Below are positions 44,994-55,589 of a DNA stretch of 64,000 bases, in pieces (position 1 is the stretch's first letter; every line of letters begins with the position of its first letter). The position numbers and the translations under genes were made by a program. Under the pieces are notes generated by a model, which saw only the letters and a program-made list of their open reading frames with translations, had not been told where the DNA came from and did no database searches. The stretch is from Aplectana chamaeleonis (lineage: Eukaryota; Nematoda; Chromadorea; Rhabditida; Cosmocercidae). The DNA lies in NCBI GenBank assembly GCA_029168955.1, contig JAPDOI010000063.1, forward strand, positions 186,001-250,000, written 5' to 3'.

Positions 44994-45326
44994 TAGCTGA
45001 CACTGCATGCTGGCATTGCTTTAACTTACCATCTCGCTTCGAATTGAAATGGAAGCCCAAACATCAGTTTCCCAATGGCAAAGAACACAGACAAAAATAG
45101 TCTTTATAATAGCATTACTCATTACAATAACAGAACAACCGGAAAAATCGTGGTTGAGAACAATGTAACTATTTTTAATACACTGGACTTCACGTTTGGA
45201 ACATAGAGGGAATTAAATCACTGAAAATGAAGCAAAAACAAGAGAAACATGTTTAGAAACTGGTAACAAACTTCTAACAATATTTTCATGGAGGTTTTTT
45301 TTAATGACAGCAATAGATACATACTT

Positions 45327-45816
45327 AAAGACAGTGTTCACGATGAAAATCGTTTTTCTGTTTTTCCGCCTATCTTGAAAACGGCCCCATGCTGATTCCA
45401 ATGGTGTCTCTGAAATCCCACGAGACCTTCTGTGAACGCAGGTATGGTCCCTCAAAGATTGAGCTATGGAAACATGGTGGACGAGTTGTCCGAGGCTTGT
45501 AACTTCCGTCTTTTGCAGCCGATCTATGCGAGCTGACCTGAGTAAAAAGAGAAGCTGAGAATGAAGGGAAGAACGGGGCTAATGATTGAGAATCATCGCT
45601 CGTCTCACAATCTCGAGCATTCATTTGTTCACGTCGGTGGGCGTGTGATGCGCTTTTGGGGTTTTCAATGCGCTCGAAGTTGCAACTTCGGGCTATTTTG
45701 GGGCTCTTCCTGGCTCGTTTTCATGCGTTCTTTCGACGTTAACGTTACAGAGTGTCCCTCCACTACCCAATCCTAGTGAAATTTCGAAAACTTTTTTCAT
45801 CGTGAACACTGCCTTT
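45327..45816 (-). mobile_element. MITE family B copy 5
   Basis: AAAGACAGTGTTCACGATGA to TCATCGTGAACACTGCC. The recurring open frame is intact on the minus strand (45370-45624). Confidence 0.83.
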
Positions 45817-46267
45817 AAGTAAGGTGGACAATGTCACAAAGATTAAAGCAACTTGACCTAACCGCGTGTTTTTATCATTTGTATCCTTTGGCTGACATAA
45901 AACACGTAAACGACCCCGTTTTCTATTTATTTTTTGGTTGAATTTGCTCATTTCACTTTTTTTCAAAAGGTTCCTCATCTTGTGATACTCGGAGTCACAC
46001 ATTCATCCAAGTACTAGCTGTTTTATCGTCTTTCGTTGTTTTTTGACTGAGATGACCATTAACCCACTACTTTCGCTAGAAATTTCCCGACCTTTTCCTG
46101 TGTTTTCCGCCCAGCAGCAGGAAATACGGCTACACGTATCACAACCTGCACACAAAGTCAAGAACAAAGGCTTGAACAGAGAAATAAGGGTATGGTGTGC
46201 GGAAAAAGAGTGGAAAAAAACGACGTTTGTCTATCAGCCCACATCTGACGTTCATTCAATCATCTAA

Positions 46268-46845
46268 GGCCACCGTCATAGTCGGTGGATCTACTGAGTC
46301 CCACCGGGTCGATACGCATCGAATTCGTGGAAGACGGGTGCAAAAAAATCAACCCGATGAGTCCGACTGCGACCGTCTGAGGCCCACCGCAATCCCCCCG
46401 GTCGATACTGATATTTCTCATGCGTACAAGGGCGGGGCCAATGCACCGACTGAGTCCTACTGAGTCCCACTGAGTCCCACCGAAATCATCCTCACCCCAA
46501 CCGGTCGATATAGGTGTTTCTCACGTGATTTGGGTGCATTTTTTCGGCCGACTGCGACCTGCTGAGTCCGGCCGCATCTCGACTCTCGTCGTCTGCGCTC
46601 TGCCCCACCTGCTGCTGATACGGAAATCAGATTCAGACATGTTGAAAACAAGAAAAATCAGCCACCAAACACGTTCCGATTCACAGCTGAGGTGATAATC
46701 GTCACTATCAATTGCGTGTTTCGCAGAGGAACTGGTTGGCGCTGGGGGCAACCGGACTCAGTGGGACTCAGCAGGTTTTTCCACCCCGAACTCATTCGGA
46801 CTCAGTCGGACTCAGCAGGTTTTTCGACGAAGTCTGACCGGGGCC
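46268..46845 (+). mobile_element. Harbinger-like MITE, family H copy 3
   Basis: 578 bp from GGCCACCGTCATAGTCGG to GTCTGACCGGGGCC, flanked by TAA on both sides (46265-46267 and 46846-46848). Confidence 0.87.
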
Positions 46846-47185
46846 TAAGCGCCATAGAGTTATGGACTGTGCTTATCTCGGCCAAATTCCGGTCCGCAAT
46901 TGCGTCTGAACACGCTTTGCAGCCGCACGCGCTCGATTCATTCGGGTTTCCAGCGCCAAAGCCGACTCAATGTGGCTTTTTCAAACAATTTTCCACAAGC
47001 ACGCTCATGCCGATCATTTTTTCCGCAGGGCTACCGTAACCCTCCTTTAAAAATTTTTCGAGTGTCAGCACATCTTAATAGCCAACAAACATGTTTGCAC
47101 AATTTCGACCTCCTCAGCCACTCCCCAGTGGCTTCTCGATGAGAGCGGTGTGTGAATGAATGCATACCGCTCCCCCGCTCTTTTA

Positions 47186-47793
47186 GGCCCCGGTCATAGT
47201 TGGATGAGCCCACGCCTCCAACCCGGTCGATACACACAGAATGCATTGGAAATGAGATGCAAAATTACTCGGTGTATCCCCGCACCCCCAACACCCCCAA
47301 CACCCACCCGGTCGATACGTATGAACAACATGGTGAGGTGAAGCTGAGAAAATCACTGGTGTATCCCCGCACTCTCAACACCCCCGCACCCCCCCGGTCG
47401 ATACGTATGTTTAAAATGATGGAGTGAGGTTGAGAAAATCACTCGATGCATCCGACGCGGTCGATATCCATTCTTTACGTGGATGAGAAAATCACCGGGT
47501 GGGCGGGCCAATGATAAATCATTGCGTATCACTAGAAAGCTAACTTTACTGCTACCTCCGTTACTTCACCATACTCTCCTTCACTATTTCTCTGAACAGG
47601 TGCAGTCCTGTTGGCCACGTAATCATCGTCATATCTAGTTGGATGCACCGAGTGATTTTCTCAACCTCACTCCATCATTTTAAACGTACGTATCGACCGG
47701 GGGGGGTGCGGGGGGGGTGTTGGGGGGTGCGGGGGGGGGTGCGGGGGGGATGCAGGGATGCAGATGCAAATAGCACCAACTATGACCGGGGCC
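47186..47793. mobile_element. Harbinger-like MITE, H subfamily with G-tracts, inside the hAT-like element
   Basis: 608 bp from GGCCCCGGTCATAGTTGG to CAACTATGACCGGGGCC, flanked by TTA (47183-47185 and 47794-47796). Internal words CCCGGTCGATACGTATG recur on both arms. The right half holds a long G-rich array. Confidence 0.87.
47699..47750 (+). repeat. G-tract array (G-quadruplex potential)
   Basis: Five runs of six to nine G separated by TGC, TGTT or TGC follow each other within about 50 bp. The mirror arm near 47280-47400 has shorter C-rich counterparts, so the array has expanded on one side. Confidence 0.85.
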
Positions 47794-48395
47794 TTATACC
47801 CCGCATCTTATGAGCGTGTGTTTACATTCGTTATCATGTTTTGTTCAAGAATGGTTACGGTAGCCCTGCGGAAAAAGTGATCGGCATGGGCGTGCTTTTC
47901 AATTTTCTCAAATTTTCCTTAGTTTCCAGTTTCCAAAACTTACCTAGAGTCAGCAGATCGGCGGCTGCGGCGCTGGAAGCTCTTCTGACTCGGAAGCCTG
48001 CGGCCGCAATGCGTGTCGAGACGCAATTGCGGACCGGAATTGGGCCCAGATAAGCACAGTAGAAGATCTAATTACACACCAAATAAGAAATTAATTGTTC
48101 GGTGAGGCGGAAAAAGGGAGAAAAAATCCAAACGTTCTCCAAAAGAGCTTGGAAACTCCTGAAAACTACCTTCTTCTACCCCTTATCGAAATTTTCTTCC
48201 ACCGGCCACTGGAGCTGAGCGTGCACGTCCAAAGAAGCTGCTGAAAACCGGGGGGAGGTCTCTCAGATGGGGGATTTACAGATTTTTTTGCAGGAGAATT
48301 TTTTTCATGGGTTTCTAAATTTTTGCGGGTTTGAAGAACCTTTGAAATTCCCCGCTCCTTTCGTATCCTCACAATACAATATTTTTCGGCAGCCT

Positions 48396-48858
48396 TAAAG
48401 GCACAGGACACCCAAAGAAGTATTTTTTAGCTTTTATGCTGATCTTGGGGAAGTTGTCGCGCCGATCACAGTGGTATCTCTGAATTCGCCCAAGAGCTCC
48501 TATGAACAGAGTTACGGCTCCTCAAAGATGCCTATAATTTGAGGGTAAAAATTTGGTGGACGGGTTGTCTCGGGCCTATATTTCTCTTCATTCGCAATCG
48601 TTGCGCGAGAGCGAGTCAGGTTTTAGGAGATAGTCCGGAAATGGATTGAAGAACGCGACACGGTCGGAATTCATCCATCCATCCGGCTGATATCGAGGTC
48701 AAAAACCATGAAGGGGGTCGGGCCTGTGATGGTCGCTTATATCTCGCTTATTTGAAGGAATTGAGATCCCGCACTTGGCACGTATTATACAGGAGGGTCT
48801 ACTACACAAATAAACGAAAATCACAAAATTCATTTCTGAGGGTGTAATGTGCCTTTAA
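48396..48858. mobile_element. MITE family F copy 2
   Basis: AAAGGCACAGGACACCCAAA to GGGTGTAATGTGCCTTT. It holds the GACGGGTTGTCTCGGGCC word and the GATCCCGCACTTGGCACGT block shared with other F copies. Confidence 0.7.
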
Positions 48859-49539
48859 GAACAATCAGAAATTTCAGTGAAATGGGTAACTACTAACGTC
48901 CGTCACGGCCCTGGAATCCATCACTAACTCAAGACGCGGCTTCTTCGCTCGGTGCTGAAATAGATGTTAAAGATATAAAATAAAAGATCAACGGATGTTG
49001 CCACGCGCTAGTGAATATAAAAAAAGCCTACATCGGCCGGAAGCCATTGCAGTTTGCCATCGACGATCCTGTGCTTGAACGAACGAAGGAACACCTTGCC
49101 TGGAAATTTTCACGACACGATACAGTCTGAACAACAGTCGAGATGATTCCAAGTTTAAGTAACTAACAGCGCCTCTTGCATAGCTCTAAAGGCGTGTGAT
49201 CTCCACCACATGCAGTCGTCGGCTAACTGCCTCAGGGTCCCCAAGTGCTGCTCGTTGGATCTTCAAGATACACAAAGAAGCTGAAAAAGATAGTATGAGC
49301 GTAAATCTTAATGCCATAGAAAGATTTGATTTAAACGCTACCCTGTATTCGGGAGTTACGGTCCCCAAACGCTGTTCAGCTAGTCTTGGCCAAACCCGGG
49401 CGTGTCACGGACAATCTAAAAAAGTGAAGGCATCAGAAGGGAACTGAAATTTAAATTGTGAAAGGTGCCCATTAAAATTTACCAGTTGTGACGTTTTCGA
49501 CGTCCTCTGATGGACTTTTCAGTTTTGTCCGCCCTCTTG
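48859..49539. other. Intergenic, no gene seen
   Basis: Open frames of 60-83 codons overlap on both strands without recognisable motifs. Confidence 0.35.
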
Positions 49540-49645
49540 AGTGGTTCGCTATTGGTTACCGAGTTGGCGTCGACCAATAGCAGTTCCTAGCCCTTCTCTC
49601 CTATCCGCCAACCTTCTTTATTGTTTCGCGCCACAAGACGACTAC
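49540..49645 (+). repeat. Half copy of fold-back family N
   Basis: TATTGGTTACCGAGTTGGCGTCGACCAATAG-like centre and the right arm of 40486-40672 are present. The left arm is missing. Confidence 0.55.
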
Positions 49646-49988
49646 CCTTCAAAGCCCGCCGAAAGATGCCGGCCTTCCGACATAGCTAGACGAAACATAT
49701 TGTGCGGTACCGATTGCCACAAAGCCATAATACTCAGCAATTTTTATTTGAGAGTTTGAGTCAGGCGGTCTGATATAGCAATGCAACTGGTATCATCATT
49801 TCATGCCCTTGTAGCAATTGGTACCGCACGGTATTTGGAGTTTACTCAATTGTAGACGCGTCAGCGAACAAGAAAGGGAAGAAATCAGCGCCACGCATGC
49901 GTAGCATTAACGCGAACGGATAACGTCGTCTGCAGCGGCCCCACATGCACCGTTCTATTCAAATGACTGACTCTATCATACGTTGTCA

Positions 49989-50273
49989 GGTCCTTGTCAT
50001 AGTCGGCCAATCGGGTGTAGTCAGTCCGCTTGGAAAGCATTTACGTCATGCGAATCGGGTGTAAAAAATCAACACGATTTGGCCAGACTGAGCCGCCTGT
50101 GCCGTCCGTGGCCATGAAGTTCGATGTCCAAGTGATACATTGCTTACTGAAATTGAAAGGCCCATTTCGACGGAGCCTGCCTGGTCCGTCCTGATCCAGC
50201 CATGGGCGTCAAGGATCACTAGGGACGGGAGAAGACGACTCAGCCCGGACATTGGCCGACCCTTACGGGGGCC
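49989..50273. mobile_element. Degenerate family H relative
   Basis: GGTCCTTGTCATAGTCGGCC and GGCCGACCCTTACGGGGGCC mirror each other and resemble family H ends. The 3-bp flanks no longer match. Confidence 0.6.
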
Positions 50274-50584
50274 ATTTGTCTAATCAGCGTGCTTCATGGA
50301 AGTAGTTTCACGGCTGGTTTCCATGGAAATGTGGCCACATTTTGTAATTAAAATTCATAGCCATGGAAAACCTTTTTTGTGGATTGGCTATTTGTCCTTA
50401 CTTGGCGTCGTAAGAACAGTCTTTACAAACACCCCAGGATTTCATTTAGCGAATTTAGCGAGTCAACTCTATATATAGCGTTCACTTGCAAAATGAAGCA
50501 TTTTTAAACTAACTATAACTGTTTGCGAAGATTCTTGTCGATGATACAACCTCATTGGCTCGCGCTCATGAATTTCCGTTGTAG

Positions 50585-50694
50585 ATCTGGTTTACTTTGT
50601 TGTTCTGGTGCTGATGATACAGAGTTCGGTTACGCTGAAGTGCTTAATTAACAAGAAAGATCCGACCGAGGCTCCGAAGTCTGAACGCGTGAAG
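50585..50694 (+). CDS. Possible single exon with a membrane segment
   Basis: Between a TTGTAG acceptor and an AAG/GTAAAC donor the frame reads LVYFVVLVLMIQSSVTLKC followed by a charged stretch (INKKDPTEAPKSERVK). The composition looks protein-like, but no partner exon is convincing: the frame at 50873-51094 is one candidate. The family is unknown. Confidence 0.25.
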
Positions 50695-51687
50695 GTAAAC
50701 CTCTTCAATATCCAATATATGTATATAAGAAATCGTCTTTTATTTTCTGAAAAAAATCCGCATTCTCTTAGTTGCCAACCCAATACAAAAAAGACGCGAA
50801 AACCCGACCTCGCTCGCTTTCTGACGAAATTTTACAAGCGGTGTTGCACATTCGCAGCAGTCTGTAGAATAGATGAGAGAAATGGAAAACCGTCAGGGTT
50901 CGGATCCTGCAACAATGAGACAGCGTTTGGACGTTAATTATCGCAACGGTCTCTCTGCAGTTCATACTGTTCCATGCCACTATCTCGTTCCTCCCATTAT
51001 TCAGACCCACTTTGTAACGAATCCCATCGCGTTTGACCGCAATCGGTCGGGTGGTGTAGACTGCGTCTCAAATTCCCCAACTACAAGAACATGACCTCGC
51101 CGCAACGCTACGGCCACTGTCAGAATATTCAGCAGGGTCGTCTAATCAGAGGAGCGCTCCAAAATGTTGAAGTATTACTGTCGGAGGTTATGCTCAATTA
51201 TAGAACTTTCCACTGTTCATTCAATTCTAATTTTTTTCAAGATTCAAGAGGAGGTTGCTACAAGAATAGATAATCGTTAGGATAACAAGTGGAATTGGGA
51301 GCAATTGACATGCTCTTATCCCGGGTTTGTCGCGAAGAACTCGCTCTTCGTCTTGAGATCCTAGACCCTGAAGTAAATTGAACTCTCAGCTCATATTCAC
51401 AGAGCGCACACCAATAGCTTAAACATTTGAGAGACGGCGCGCAGCACAAGCTACTACATGTTAACAGGAATCCTTTTTTTTTTCAAAGGAGCGACAGAAA
51501 ATTGAGTACATGGGGTAGGTGAGCAGAGTAGGCACGCTGTCTCAGAGACAAAACAGCCGTACTCAGGAATTTCTGAACAAGTTACCTGAGACCTAAACGC
51601 AAGTTGCATGATGGCTTCACACAACTTACTTTAAGTTCACAAGTAACTTGAAGCGATGTTATGTGTAACTTGACCAGGTTTTTGATT

Positions 51688-52177
51688 AAAGGCACTGTTC
51701 GCGATAAACTTCATCCTCGAATTTTTCATGACAAACGCTTCTCGTGGCTCTCAGAAGCAGAACAGCGTTGGAAAAACGGGACGAAAAGCTACCCAGGATC
51801 CGCAAAACGGCTTAGAAATGGGGGAAAACCCCGCCATTGTGGGCAAGCCCCGCCCCTTTTCGCCCCTCGACGTGAACAAAGGAACACTCGAAATCGTGAG
51901 TTGAGCGATGGTTTCCGATCGAAAGCCCCGTTCTTCCTTTCATTCTCAACGTCTCCCTTTACTCATGTCAGCTTGCATACATTGGCTGTAAGAGACGGAA
52001 GTTACAAGCCTCGGACAACTCGTCCACCATGCTTCTCTAGCTCAATTTTTGAGGGACCATAACTCCGTTCCCAGAATGTCTTGTACGATTCCAGAAGCAT
52101 CATTAGAATCAGAATGGGACCTGTTTTAAGATAGGCAAAAAAACAGAAAAGCGGATTTTATCGCGAACAGTGCCTTT
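51688..52177 (+). mobile_element. MITE family B copy 6 (mosaic ends)
   Basis: AAAGGCACTGTTCGCGATAA to TTATCGCGAACAGTGCCTT. The first 110 bp resemble family C and the rest family B, so this copy is a mosaic. It sits within a GTAACTT-rich repeat. Confidence 0.78.
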
Positions 52178-52254
52178 AAAGTAACATGTAACTTGCTCTA
52201 ATAATACACAACCTTGCGAGTAATATGCTCCGTTATTACATGTTACCTGACAAC

Positions 52255-52460
52255 CGTACGCGACGCAGCCGTCACCGACACGCGACGCTGTCGGATCACC
52301 GACACGCGGCATGCCCACCGAAGATGCGTGGGGGCGCCAGCGGCCAGGCGGGGCCTCCTTCCGGTGTGTGGGCTGAAGTACCTCAAACTTGGGTAAATGA
52401 ACCGACGACGCAACCAACATTTCAGCCTGCCTCGAGAGTGCGTCGTACTCCTTTCTAGGA
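52255..52460 (+). repeat. GC-rich repeat related to 39480-39640
   Basis: CGCCAGCGGCCAGGCGGGGCC, then GTACCTCAAACTTGGGT and GAACCGACG, keep the order seen at 39480-39640. Flanked by ATGTTACCTG and AAGTTACATG, parts of the surrounding repeat. Confidence 0.5.
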
Positions 52461-53755
52461 AACAGCCCGCCCCGAGATAAGTTACATGTGCGATAAAATA
52501 ACAAATTTAACTTACGTCAGTACTTTATGTCACGTGTAAGTCAACTCGCATCGTGCAATATGCTTACTTTCTTGAAGGTCACCTTTAACTTAAAGTTGTG
52601 AAAAAAGTCGCAGGTATTATGTTTAGGGTCGTTAATTCGCATGTAACTTTATCAGAATTTCCTGAGTAGTGCGTAGTAGGGGCGCAACATATCTTAAGTG
52701 TTTACCGAACATATCAGGCACTAAATACGACAGAATAGTGTAACACGCACCCTCCGTTGCGGGATCTTAATCGCCCTCAGGTATGGAAACCACGCCACAT
52801 ATCTCATGACGCGAGAGCACCAAGTGCGACAAGACTTTATGTCGGCTTCAACTCGTGACAATCACTGTCGGGACAGTCACGAGCTAAGTGTTGAAGGATT
52901 CGAGAAGAGCTCTCGTCTTTAAGTCGTCACAGAAGGTGAAAACAAAGAAGGGTTGACAACTGACCCAGGTGGAACTGGAAGATGCTAACTAATTTTGACA
53001 GCACCTAGTGTGGAAGGTTAACAAAACCGTGATATATTTATTAAGGAGTCTCTCTGCGTGTACGCAGTCAAATTTGACACTTCACGGAAATGTGGGAAAT
53101 TGAGCATCTACTATTCCTACACACTACAAGAAAACGATCCAGAAGATATGAAACTAATAGGGAAGCCGGTATGTTTTCTATCACGCTCAGTGAACACCAA
53201 CTTCGAAAAAAAATTATATTCTAAAAGTACAGGTTTCTTGCAAAGTAATGATTTGACAATGTCACACTTCAGAATATAATTCCAATAAAAAAGAGGAAAA
53301 CATATAGCATTCCCACTAGAGCAGAACAAAAAATGCTTGAAATTATTCCAGGAATCGATTTGACCTAAAACGATTGTAGCTTAGGAAAAAGTTAGAAGTG
53401 CAACGAAAAATTAAAAAATACGCATTGGCGGTCGAGCATAAACTTATTCTTGATAAGTGTAGTGAAACACGAGAGATCCTGTTTACAAACTTCTCCGGTA
53501 TACTTGTCATAGCGAAATCAACGCGATATGAAAACAAAATAAACACAATCCTGAAAACTGCAAGAGGGCAATCAACATATTTCAAGCTATGTAAGTACAC
53601 TGCTTCAACCAATAATTGGTTTTGCTTCGATAAGTTTAACGAAGAAGTTTGAGAGAACGAACATCTCGTCTTTCACTGCACTTATCAAGAGTTGGTCTAT
53701 GCTCGATAGACAGATCGAGTTTTGTGTTATCGCAAGGGTGTTGAGTTTTACGCAA
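52461..53755. other. Intergenic, no gene seen
   Basis: AT-rich. Overlapping open frames at 53050-53650 on both strands lack recognisable motifs. Confidence 0.35.
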
Positions 53756-53826
53756 AACTGTTTAGCACAGGCAGAATTGGAACCTGCGTTGAGAGCTTTC
53801 CGGGTGAACATGTCCCACTTTTACCG
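53756..53826 (-). pseudogene. Decayed tRNA-like sequence
   Basis: The minus strand shares CCCGGAAAGC and GCAGG-TTCCAAT-TCTGC (a T-arm) with the tRNA-like unit at 60649. The D-arm and acceptor no longer pair. Confidence 0.35.
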
Positions 53827-54019
53827 CCTTGCGCCAAGATTTTCAGCTAGTTGAAACACAGAGGTGTCTGGCACATTAGCTCTCACCCGTAATCAAATTT
53901 TAATGATCTGAATAATTCAAACAGAGAGCCGCGCAGGGCGGCTTCCCAGCTCAGGTAAAACTCGTCGTCGAGAATATGGCGAAAATTTGTCCTGCATTTG
54001 TACGAATACAGGACAACTA

Positions 54020-55168
54020 AAAGGCATCGTACGCGCTGAAAACCATGTCTCGTTTTTGAGTTTAATACACCCCTATAGTAACTAAAGTTAGCGAAAAGCC
54101 CCCTCGAAAACGTTAACTTTTCAAGAAAGAACCGTTTTAAAAACCTTCTGCAAATCGTTTGAAATTCGCGCCGGCATTGAGTCGGGATAGTTAAAGGCAG
54201 TGGTCACGTTGAAAAACGTTATCGAAAAACACTACAAAAATCAGCTTAGATCAAAAACAGCTGAGAAACTATGAAGTTAGCGCGGTGAAAAACGGGCTAG
54301 AATTAGAGTTGCTAAGGGCCAAAGATTCCAGTTTGTGCACACGTGCACAGCGATGACGAAAAAGATCGCAGTCTCATGCCGAGCAGTCAAAAATCATCGA
54401 CATTCAGAGGACCATATAAATGCAAATTTAACGAATAAAAACAGTGAAAGCATCATTTCAGTCAATGTTTTTGACTAGATGTGTACATAAATTCGAAGGT
54501 TCATTTATTGGAGTTCAATTTCAAGCCAGCTGATGTTCTTGACATAAGAGGTCATCGATGCCTATGATGTGGAGTGGGCTCGTCCACCATCAAAAGACAA
54601 GAAAGTTCAGGTTTCAAATTTGGCCCGAAACAGTGGTTTTTTCGCGTTTTTTTCTCATAGGTCCTACTACTCGAGACCCAGAAAAGGGTTTAGAGAGAAA
54701 AAGATGACAAGCATATTTGATCGCGACCACTGCCTTTAAGCGGAGGAGCAGTTCTACAATTTGTCCATTGGCGCAGCGTTGGAAACGATTCGCCGACGAC
54801 TACAATGCACTGACTGCACTGACTTGCACTGACTAACAAAAATACTCACCTGGGCCCTGCACATCGTTCTCGCTCGTTGTGTGACGAGAAACTTACAGTC
54901 GATAATACCACTTTCGTCCGACGGTGCGTCAGCGTACAGTAGCATGCCCTGTACTTAGCGAACCGACGTTCTGCTCAAATATTGCGAAAGTGCCAAATGA
55001 CTGACGGACGGGCCGACCCCTTTTGACGGAATTCCTTACTTTCCACTTCCTATATGCTCACAATGGTACGTTTTTGAGCAGCCAAGCTCGTTGTACGTTC
55101 TCACAGGGGCCCGAGGAAGGGATTGAGCAAAAAAAATGGAGAGTGGATTTCAGCGCGTACGATGCCTT
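54020..55168. mobile_element. Fold-back element, family D (interrupted)
   Basis: AAGGCATCGTACGCGCTGAA at the left and TTCAGCGCGTACGATGCCTT at the right. A family E element is inserted at 54194-54737. A further terminus of this family is at 17665. Confidence 0.78.
54194..54737. mobile_element. MITE family E, inside family D
   Basis: AAAGGCAGTGGTCACGTTGA to TCGCGACCACTGCCTTT, about 544 bp. A second, partial copy starts at 63332. Confidence 0.8.
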
Positions 55169-55589
55169 TAAGCAGATTCTGGAGTATTCTCGACAGCTGT
55201 CGACGAATTGTTGACAACTTCTTGCCCGATCCTCGACAACTTCTCACTGGATTCTCGATTTTTTTATATTTACATTTAGTTAAACACATGTACAACTCTA
55301 TGAACATGCCAAAGATCAGGTCTCCTACCCAACCGTTGGTTACAAAGGTGGTGAAATACCCGAAGGCGAAATACGCGTTTGTGGCGCTGGAGGCCATCCT
55401 CCGTCTCCACCCATCGCGTCAAAAGATCAACAGTATTGTCAGCTTTTATCCACACTAACCAACAGTTGACGACCTTTGACTTGATGCGTACTACGAGCAA
55501 TTGGAAGACATTATCCGCAACGAGAATTTCTGGTGCGAATGAATGGTTCTAAACCTAAAGCCAGTATTGAAAAGAACACCGAAAACGAA

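Larger units (their letters stand above)
46994..47899. mobile_element. hAT-like fold-back element inside family I
   Basis: The arms AAGCACGCTCATGCCGATCA and GATCGGCATGGGCGTGCTT are inverted, and the match continues through CCGCAGGGCTACCGTAACC. It is flanked by a perfect 8-bp duplication CAATTTTC (46986-46993 and 47900-47907), typical of hAT elements. No transposase remains. Confidence 0.82.
46866..48061. mobile_element. Fold-back MITE, family I copy 3, split by an insertion
   Basis: The left part 46866-46993 and right part from 47908 rejoin to about 282 bp, in the same order as the intact copy at 44701. The interruption is a 906-bp element with an 8-bp duplication. Confidence 0.85.

Noticed and set aside
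50873..51094. 73-codon frame as a second exon after 50585-50694
   Set aside because: The only phase-compatible acceptor is a poor one (GAATAG), and no homology supports the join.
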